From positions 1 through 5,579 of the forward strand of contig DKBD01000082.1 of the NCBI GenBank assembly GCA_002451055.1: a DNA stretch of 5,579 bases, given 5' to 3'. This document shows, piece by piece, positions 1 through 4,996 of the stretch (its first letter is position 1; every line of letters begins with the position of its first letter). The stretch comes from Nitrospira sp. UBA6909 (GTDB taxonomy: Bacteria; Nitrospirota; Nitrospiria; Nitrospirales; Nitrospiraceae). The notes beneath the pieces are model-generated. The model saw only the letters and a program-made list of their open reading frames with translations, was not told where the DNA came from and searched no databases. A program made the translations under genes and the position numbers.

Positions 1-1546
1 GATCGAAGCATCTCCCATCAAGCACGTCGCCACGACCCGCGAAGACTGCGCCGGATTCGCCGCGGACGCCTATGCGCGCATCAACGGCATTGGCGCCGTC
101 TGCGTGACCTATTGCGTGGGAGGGTTAAACACTGTCAATGCCATTGCCTGCGCCTATGCCGAGCGCTCACCCGTCGTCCTGTTGACCGGCTCGCCTGGCC
201 TTTCGGAACGCATACGCACACCATATCTGCATCATATGGTCAGGGACTTCTCGACACAGCGCGAGGTGTTCGAACGCATGACGGTCGCCGCCGTGACACT
301 CGATGACCCGCTGACCGCCGAACGGGAACTGGACCGGGCCTTCGCCGCGCTGCTGCGCTATCGGCGTCCAATCTATGTGGAAATCCCGCGCGACATGGTC
401 TACACGCCCCTGGCCGGAGCCATAAAACCGATCTGCATTGAAGATGCGCCAAGCGATCCGGCGGCTTTGGAAGAAGCGATTGGGGAAGTCCGCACCATGC
501 TGGCCTCGGCCGAGCGGCCGGCCATGTTGGTCGGAGCAGAGGTAGGCCGATTCGGCCTGCAAGATGATCTCGCACGACTGGTAGAGCGGATGAACATCCC
601 TATTGCCTCCACGCTGCTTGGGAAATCCATCATTCGGGAAGACCATCCGCTCTATGTCGGCGTCTACGGTGGACTCATCGGGCGGGATGAAGTCCAGCAG
701 TTTATCAACGACTCCGACTGTCTCTTGATCCTGGGCTCGATCCTCTCGGACGTGGAAGATTTGGATGCCCGTTCGCCATTGCTCGCTGAAGGACGGACGA
801 TCCATGCGACGGCCGACCGCGTCGCCATCAAACACCACCGATTCGACTCCATCAAGTTTCAGGATTTCGTCCGGGCCCTCGGCCAAGCCCCGCTCCCCGC
901 CTTTCCCCTTCGAGAAGCGCCTACTCGAACCGTGACCGCCCTTTCACCGCCTGCCCCAGACTCGCCCGTAACCTTGGACGGACTGTTCCGGCATCTCGAC
1001 ACCGTCTTGACCGACAAAACCGTAGTGATCGCCGACGTCGGCGAATCGCTGTTCGCCGCCGCCGATCTGCACGTGCGCCATCGCTTCGAGTTCCTGTCGC
1101 CGGCTTACTACACGTCGATGGGATTCGCCGTGCCGGCGGCCCTTGGCGCCTCGTTTGCCGATCCCAGCCTGCGGCCCATCGTCCTGGTGGGTGACGGGGC
1201 CTTTCAAATGACCGGAACCGAATTATCCAGCTGCGTCCGCTACGGACAGGCTCCTATCGTCGTACTGCTGAACAACCGCGGGTATTCGACGGAGCGAGAA
1301 ATCATGGAGGGGCCGTTCAACGACCTGCACGAATGGCAGTATGAGAAAATGGTCGATCTCATCGGCGGCGGTATCGGATCGCGCGTGAGCACTCAGCGGG
1401 AGTTCGAAGAACGTCTCGCCGCCGCTCTTGCGGACCGGAGCCGGCCGCACCTCATCAACGTGCTGCTCAGCCCGAGCGACCGATCGCCCGGCATGGTACG
1501 GCTTGCCCGCCGACTCGGCAAAAAACTTTCGACGGATAAACCGTAG
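1..1546 (+). CDS. Thiamine-diphosphate-dependent 2-keto acid decarboxylase (pyruvate/indolepyruvate decarboxylase family), 5'-truncated
   Basis: The open frame enters from the left edge (first full codon at base 2) and ends at TAG 1544-1546, giving 514 visible residues. Family members have about 550, so roughly 35-40 N-terminal residues are missing. The GTG at 104 is internal, because conserved sequence lies before it (REDCAGFAADAYAR, holding the family's cofactor-activating Glu at visible residue 14). Seen in order: N-terminal pyrimidine-binding domain with the paired active-site histidines (YLHHM, residues 77-78, bases 230-235) typical of pyruvate and indolepyruvate decarboxylases; a central domain around residues 155-275; and a C-terminal ThDP domain with the GDG-x24-NN metal/diphosphate motif (GDG 397-399, NN 424-425), followed by GYSTE, whose Glu431 aligns with the catalytic Glu473 of Zymomonas pyruvate decarboxylase. 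Acetolactate synthases and benzoylformate decarboxylases lack the HH pair, so a non-oxidative decarboxylase making an aldehyde and CO2 is the best call. The substrate (pyruvate, indolepyruvate, phenylpyruvate or a branched-chain keto acid) cannot be told from the sequence, and the neighbours give no hint. The C-terminal tail is strongly basic (ARRLGKK). Confidence 0.93.
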   Translation, partial: IEASPIKHVATTREDCAGFAADAYARINGIGAVCVTYCVGGLNTVNAIACAYAERSPVVLLTGSPGLSERIRTPYLHHMVRDFSTQREVFERMTVAAVTLDDPLTAERELDRAFAALLRYRRPIYVEIPRDMVYTPLAGAIKPICIEDAPSDPAALEEAIGEVRTMLASAERPAMLVGAEVGRFGLQDDLARLVERMNIPIASTLLGKSIIREDHPLYVGVYGGLIGRDEVQQFINDSDCLLILGSILSDVEDLDARSPLLAEGRTIHATADRVAIKHHRFDSIKFQDFVRALGQAPLPAFPLREAPTRTVTALSPPAPDSPVTLDGLFRHLDTVLTDKTVVIADVGESLFAAADLHVRHRFEFLSPAYYTSMGFAVPAALGASFADPSLRPIVLVGDGAFQMTGTELSSCVRYGQAPIVVLLNNRGYSTEREIMEGPFNDLHEWQYEKMVDLIGGGIGSRVSTQREFEERLAAALADRSRPHLINVLLSPSDRSPGMVRLARRLGKKLSTDKP

Positions 1547-1585
1547 CCGGTCTTCTTCGCCCACGGACCAAACCAACTCGCTTTC

Positions 1586-1605
1586 TCAATCCTCTTCCGG
1601 ATTGA
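1586..1605. other. 7-bp inverted repeat over the toxin stop codon
   Basis: TCAATCC (1586-1592) and GGATTGA (1599-1605) are perfect reverse complements around a 6-base loop. They cover the last codons and stop of the PIN gene, where the two convergent genes meet. There is no T-run after the stem on either strand, so it does not meet the usual picture of a rho-independent terminator. It may stabilise the 3' end of the toxin mRNA or may be chance. No other terminator is visible in the 39 bases between the two stop codons (1547-1585). Confidence 0.3.
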
Positions 1606-2029
1606 TGATATGCAGTCCCGCCGTTTTGGACGCGGCCAGCAAGTGCGTGTCGGCGCTGACGATGGTCAACCGCATCGGCTTCAATTCCAAAGCCAACGCC
1701 AGATGCATCACTTGCGGTGACCGCAGAAAAGGATATTCCAAGACCAGTTCCTTGGTCGACAGGTAGGTCTCAATCGTCGGTACGATGAATTGGAACAGCC
1801 CTTGTTTCGATTCGACTTCGAACTTATAGAACACCGAATAGCAGTCGTCCCGGGTGATTTTTCCATCTTGAGCGCGTGTCGACATGATGGCATAGAACTC
1901 CGTCACAGACCATGTCGGCAGAATGGCGACTTTCCCGCGCTTCACAAGCAGTTTATTGACGATGCGCGTGCCCCGCTCCATGCTGTACCGTTTGACGAGC
2001 GCGGTGGAGTCGAAATAATAGTATGGCAT
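1586..2029 (-). CDS. vapC: PIN-domain toxin, VapC-like putative RNase of a type II toxin-antitoxin pair
   Basis: A 147-residue protein, the usual length of VapC toxins. These are Mg-dependent endoribonucleases that cleave tRNA or rRNA in the cytoplasm and are held inactive by the antitoxin encoded just upstream. Visible PIN landmarks are the N-terminal strand with the first acid (YYYFDSTALVKRY, Asp7), the second acid in SVTEFYAIM (Glu44), the helix RSPQVMHLALALEL, and the last acid in TIVSADTHLLAAS (Asp127). In family members the helix normally reads D-A-x-H-L-A. Here the Asp is Gln106 (codon CAA at bases 1712-1714), so one of the four acids that bind metal is missing. Activity may be reduced or altered. 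The ATG at 2029 follows the antitoxin stop by 4 bases, and a GGGGAGG Shine-Dalgarno element lies within the end of the antitoxin gene, so the two are probably translationally linked. The PIN fold is near certain; toxicity is inferred from family and context. Confidence 0.88.
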   Translation of the reverse strand: MPYYYFDSTALVKRYSMERGTRIVNKLLVKRGKVAILPTWSVTEFYAIMSTRAQDGKITRDDCYSVFYKFEVESKQGLFQFIVPTIETYLSTKELVLEYPFLRSPQVMHLALALELKPMRLTIVSADTHLLAASKTAGLHIINPEED

Positions 2030-2033
2030 CCCC

Positions 2034-2309
2034 TTATATCCTCCCCTTCAGAATGATTTCCGCCAATGGCCCTGGGAGCTTGGAAAGACGGTCCTGCAAT
2101 TCATCGAGCGGCAACTCCTCATAACCTTCTTTCCGCAACATATCGGCGAGATTGCCCTGGTTGAATCCATCCGTATCTTCCTTCAGTCGTTCGTTCAATC
2201 GCCGTTTTGCCATGCGGCTCGACACCTTTCGCCCGGACTTCGTCAACCCGCGCCCGCGGCTGCGTGGAGCGCGATTCGTCGCTTGTTTTGCATTCGTACT
2301 CACGGTCAT
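2034..2309 (-). CDS. Putative antitoxin partner of the PIN toxin; small basic/acidic protein of unrecognised family
   Basis: A protein of 91 residues if ATG 2309 is the start; GTG 2312 and GTG 2303 are in-frame alternatives giving 92 or 89. AGGAGGT at 2313-2319 leaves no room for GTG 2312, gives a short spacer for ATG 2309 and a long one for GTG 2303. The N-terminal half is strongly basic (RAPRSRGRGLTKSGRK, then MAKRRLNERLKE). The C-terminal half is mixed-charge and helical in character (LADMLRKEGYEELPLDELQ, then LSKLPGPLAEIILKGR). I do not recognise an RHH, AbrB, PHD/YefM or Xre fold. The role is inferred from position and size: it sits directly upstream of and 4 bases from the PIN gene, antitoxin first, as in VapBC-type operons. 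On this view the basic half would bind operator DNA and the C-terminal half would wrap the toxin, but neither is shown by a known motif. The stop codon (2034-2036) and frame are clear. Confidence 0.72.
   Translation of the reverse strand: MTVSTNAKQATNRAPRSRGRGLTKSGRKVSSRMAKRRLNERLKEDTDGFNQGNLADMLRKEGYEELPLDELQDRLSKLPGPLAEIILKGRI
2040..2046 (-). promoter_or_regulatory. Shine-Dalgarno element of the PIN toxin
   Basis: GGGGAGG on the minus strand, 10 bases before ATG 2029 and wholly inside the last codons of the antitoxin gene. Its position means that ribosomes finishing the antitoxin pass over the toxin's initiation site, which supports coupled translation. Confidence 0.6.
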
Positions 2310-2312
2310 CAC

Positions 2313-2319
2313 ACCTCCT
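2313..2319 (-). promoter_or_regulatory. Strong Shine-Dalgarno element of the antitoxin
   Basis: AGGAGGT on the minus strand is a near-perfect complement to the 16S rRNA 3' end and is the best ribosome binding site in the window. It supports independent, efficient initiation of the antitoxin, as expected where antitoxin must exceed toxin. It rules out GTG 2312 as the start and favours ATG 2309 or GTG 2303. Confidence 0.7.
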
Positions 2320-2350
2320 GGTTAAGGAACAAAGAACACGGATCGTTCGT
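2320..2350 (-). promoter_or_regulatory. Short intergenic region before the antitoxin; possible operator with repeated GAAC/GTTC
   Basis: The 38 bases between the LPP20-type gene stop (2351-2353) and the antitoxin start region are the only place for a separate promoter outside coding sequence. The tetramer GAAC occurs at 2327-2330 and 2334-2337, and its complement GTTC at 2345-2348, giving short direct and inverted repeats that an autoregulating antitoxin could bind. I see no convincing -35/-10 pair, so read-through transcription from the lipoprotein operon is equally possible. Confidence 0.2.
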
Positions 2351-3496
2351 TTACGGCTCCGAGTCACTCAAGGGCTCTCCTCGTAGACAACCAGCCGGCA
2401 TCCCCATTGGCATCGGTAACGCGGCCTCTCCGAAAATATGCGCGGCAATCATTGTCGCAACCTCCGACGACAGTTCATGCTGCATCACACGCAATGTCTT
2501 GGCCATCGCTTCACGCTCCGTCAAGTGACCTTCCTTGCCGCCGCGTGAAACCGCTCCAAGGACACGCTGAGTGGTCGCTTCCCTCACATCAAAATCACTG
2601 CACCAGCGGACGTACCTGAAATGTTGGTCCTGAACCTGGATGGGAAAGAGACGTGCCGTACCTCGAACGAGCAATTCAGGCACCGTTCCGTCGTCATGTG
2701 CAGTACCAGCTGTTACTGTAAGCCCTTCGCGGATCAGCCCTTCCGTCAAGGCTCGTTGAACAGGCTCGGCATGATCGCCCGACACCTGCACGGCCAGCAC
2801 AAGGTTCGTCGCAAGAAACCGCTCAAGCTCATCAGACAATTCATGCACCCCATAGGGCGGCGCGATGCCACGTCCACTCAGACGAATGACACGCAGATCG
2901 GAATTGTAGGCTTCGCGCAAGACCAGATTTCTGGCGGCCCGCCGCAGAGCGCGAATCTTGGCCAGTTTGTCGGTCGTCCGCCGTGATTCGACGACATCCA
3001 ACTCGATCGCCCGATCCAACATGGACACCCGATCCAGCAACGATGCTTCGACCTGGGAACGGCTCATGGCGGCCAAAGCATAGTGCAGCCCCTTGTTCGG
3101 GTCATGCCAGGTTTCCATAATCCTGACATTCTCAAGCACTTTGCCTGTCGAGACCTGTGTTACCCTGTCAAGCGTGAGCCGCCGTTCCTCATTCGTCGAA
3201 CCCCGGCGTTCGATCACGAGATACGACTCCCAATCCTTGGCGCGAGCGTCCACTTCCGTTTTGAATATCCGCGAGACAGCCGCATAGGCCTCATCTGCCG
3301 CGCTGTTTCTGTTGTCCGACTGCCCGACTCCGATCAAGTAGTGCGCCGGAGGATATTCCCTATCCGCATCGTCGATCCAGCCCGGCCTGGCATGTCCACC
3401 AAACCACGCGCAGCCGGCCGATGACATCCCGACAAGTCCCAAACAGCCCAACACCAGGATAGATCGGTGGAATACCATTCGGCGACCGGCTGTCAT
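2351..3496 (-). CDS. LPP20-family lipoprotein with a C-terminal accessory domain
   Basis: A 381-residue secreted lipoprotein. The signal peptide has basic residues RR at 5-6 and R11, a hydrophobic core at about 12-24, and the lipobox SAGC with Cys29 as the lipidation site; Ser rather than Leu/Val at -3 makes it slightly atypical. The LPP20 domain follows at about residues 38-150: RPGWIDD, then YPPAHYLIGVGQS and an Ala-rich helix (SAADEAYAAVSRIF), which is the hallmark order of the family. Residues about 155-230 look helical. The remainder (about 240-365) reads as a further alpha/beta domain, and I cannot name it with confidence. Family members are envelope proteins of largely unknown role; Helicobacter Lpp20 is surface-associated. 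The start ATG 3496 overlaps the TGA of the upstream COG3014-type gene as ATGA, so translation is probably coupled, and no good Shine-Dalgarno is seen. ATG 3478 (Met7) is an alternative start that keeps the signal peptide. The +2 residue is Ala, not Asp, so outer-membrane sorting is expected. Confidence 0.85.
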   Translation of the reverse strand: MTAGRRMVFHRSILVLGCLGLVGMSSAGCAWFGGHARPGWIDDADREYPPAHYLIGVGQSDNRNSAADEAYAAVSRIFKTEVDARAKDWESYLVIERRGSTNEERRLTLDRVTQVSTGKVLENVRIMETWHDPNKGLHYALAAMSRSQVEASLLDRVSMLDRAIELDVVESRRTTDKLAKIRALRRAARNLVLREAYNSDLRVIRLSGRGIAPPYGVHELSDELERFLATNLVLAVQVSGDHAEPVQRALTEGLIREGLTVTAGTAHDDGTVPELLVRGTARLFPIQVQDQHFRYVRWCSDFDVREATTQRVLGAVSRGGKEGHLTEREAMAKTLRVMQHELSSEVATMIAAHIFGEAALPMPMGMPAGCLRGEPLSDSEP

Positions 3497-4941
3497 TGCA
3501 TCACACGCCGAATGAGAAAGACCGTTTGCCCTGGGGCCACGTCAACCGATTCCTCCTCCTTCCGCACGGCACGTGCTTGGCCCGACGGCCGAATGGCGAC
3601 CTGATACCGGCCCGGAGGAACCCAGGCTCGCGCCACATGAATCTCATCCGGCAATGTCTGCCAACTCCGATTATCGGCTTCTTCCGACGCCACGGCCAAC
3701 CCCTTGGCCGCCAGCCCCACGAGAAGCCCGACCCAGGGAGCGGCATCTTTCCCTGCGGCCAGCTGCGCGCCGATAACCGCCCCTTCCGCCATGGAAAACT
3801 TCGTAGCGGCTCGCGCCAGCGCTTTTGCGGTAATAGCCGGCATACGATCCGCAAGGCTCTTCTCCGCCAGCGCCGTCAGATTATGCGCCGGCTCAGAACG
3901 GACGGTATACGAACGGCTTTGCGCATCCATAAGCGTCATGGTCTCGAAGGGAACCTGCGTTTTTTGCGGAACCAGGCGTGGGAGCGCGACCCGTACCACC
4001 CGCCCGCTGAGGCCGTAAAGCACGCTGTCCAGAGCTCGATCCTGGCGGCCAACTGATTGGGACAATCCTCGGTTGAGCAAGACCAATTGCAATGCGTCCA
4101 GACTGATCGGGAGATCAAGATAGCGATCCTCTTTCCGTGGAGCGCGCCCATTATAGCTGATCATGACGACTTGAGCGAGTTTTCGACGAACTGAGGCGGG
4201 GTTCCACTCCACGTCGGTAAAGGCCGTCCGATATTCTTCGAATTCCGTCGTCAGTCCAAGTGCCTCAGTCATGCACAATAAGTCACCGCGCAATGACGGA
4301 GGATACGAAATTCGTGACCACTTCCGCATGGCCTCATACGCCTCGAACGCATTGCGATAGGCGATAAAGGCGTTGTTGAGATCGCCGGCCGCCTCGTACA
4401 AGATCCCGCTCAGGTAACGGGCGAATCCATCATTCCGGTATCCGCTCGATTCTTTGACTCTATCGCTAAGCACATTCAGACGATGGTCGAGACGCCGGGC
4501 TTCCACGAGGGCTTCGGTCACATCACCCCGCGCCGCATAGTTCAACGCCTTGACCACGTTGATCATGACGTGCTCATAGGCGTCGCCCTCATACGGCAAC
4601 GTATTGTCGCTGGTCAAAAACGCGGCGGTTTCGGAACGGATGGTTCTGGTGTACAGCCGCTCGACGACATCTTCCGCCTGTTCCAGCGCTATGGTGCTTT
4701 GCCGGTAGTCTCGAGCCAGGTGCAAGGTCATGCCACGGTCCATCCCGTAAAGCACCCGGTTTTTTGGGCCATACTCTTCCTCCGACCGTTCGACGATCAC
4801 AGCGGCCTGCGCCGGATCGCCCGCGAGCAAACTCCGTTCGATGAGGGAATATCGGCTGACTGCAGGGCCGCAGCCGGCCAAAAGAATCGACGCGGCAAGT
4901 AAGAACGCACAGGGAATCGGAGTGATAGCGCTCCACCGCAC
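3493..4941 (-). CDS. COG3014-type lipoprotein with TPR-like N-terminal region
   Basis: The start is taken at GTG 4941 (482 residues). The frame stays open to an ATG at 5064, but that start would overlap the LpoB-like gene by 68 bases and put over 40 arginine-rich residues before the signal peptide. From GTG 4941 the protein opens with a textbook lipoprotein signal, MRWSAITPIPCAFLLAASIL then LAGC with Cys24, and a weak GGTGG lies 4 bases upstream. Residues about 32-95 form helical pairs like TPRs (ERSLLAGDPAQAAVIVER; YGMDRGMTLHLARDYRQS). Residues about 115-155 carry the feature I associate with COG3014 proteins (LPYEGDAYEHV, then ALNYAARGDVTEALVEARR). A further TPR-like pair follows (YLSGILYEAAGDLNNAFIAY). 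Near the C-terminus a Gly/Ala-rich hydrophobic stretch (about 400-421) is followed by RSWQTLPDEIHVARAWVPPG and a beta-rich end. No enzymatic motif is seen. The function is unknown; an OM-anchored periplasmic scaffold is inferred from the lipobox and TPR-like helices. It ends in the ATGA overlap with the LPP20-type gene. Confidence 0.85.
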   Translation of the reverse strand: MRWSAITPIPCAFLLAASILLAGCGPAVSRYSLIERSLLAGDPAQAAVIVERSEEEYGPKNRVLYGMDRGMTLHLARDYRQSTIALEQAEDVVERLYTRTIRSETAAFLTSDNTLPYEGDAYEHVMINVVKALNYAARGDVTEALVEARRLDHRLNVLSDRVKESSGYRNDGFARYLSGILYEAAGDLNNAFIAYRNAFEAYEAMRKWSRISYPPSLRGDLLCMTEALGLTTEFEEYRTAFTDVEWNPASVRRKLAQVVMISYNGRAPRKEDRYLDLPISLDALQLVLLNRGLSQSVGRQDRALDSVLYGLSGRVVRVALPRLVPQKTQVPFETMTLMDAQSRSYTVRSEPAHNLTALAEKSLADRMPAITAKALARAATKFSMAEGAVIGAQLAAGKDAAPWVGLLVGLAAKGLAVASEEADNRSWQTLPDEIHVARAWVPPGRYQVAIRPSGQARAVRKEEESVDVAPGQTVFLIRRVMQ

Positions 4942-4996
4942 ACAACCACCGTGGGCAAAGCGTGAGAGAGAAGGGCTCAACTGAATTCGCGGAGCT

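Noticed and set aside
167..886. A 239-codon open frame on the minus strand opposite the decarboxylase gene
   Set aside because: It lies wholly antisense to a gene with clear ThDP-enzyme motifs. Its translation shows no recognisable domain, and long antisense frames are common in GC-rich coding sequence.
1547..1570. GGTC...GACC as a terminator for the decarboxylase gene
   Set aside because: The stem is only 4 bp, with a long loop and no following T-run.
3440..3445. Cys18 of the LPP20-type protein (VLGC) as the lipidation site
   Set aside because: It would leave a hydrophobic core of only about five residues. Cys29 (SAGC) gives a signal peptide of normal length despite the unusual Ser at -3.
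4483..4902. A 139-codon plus-strand frame, and others at 3496-4056 and 2621-2986, opposite the lipoprotein genes
   Set aside because: All are antisense to well-supported lipoprotein genes, and their translations are compositionally odd, without a ribosome binding site or recognisable motif.
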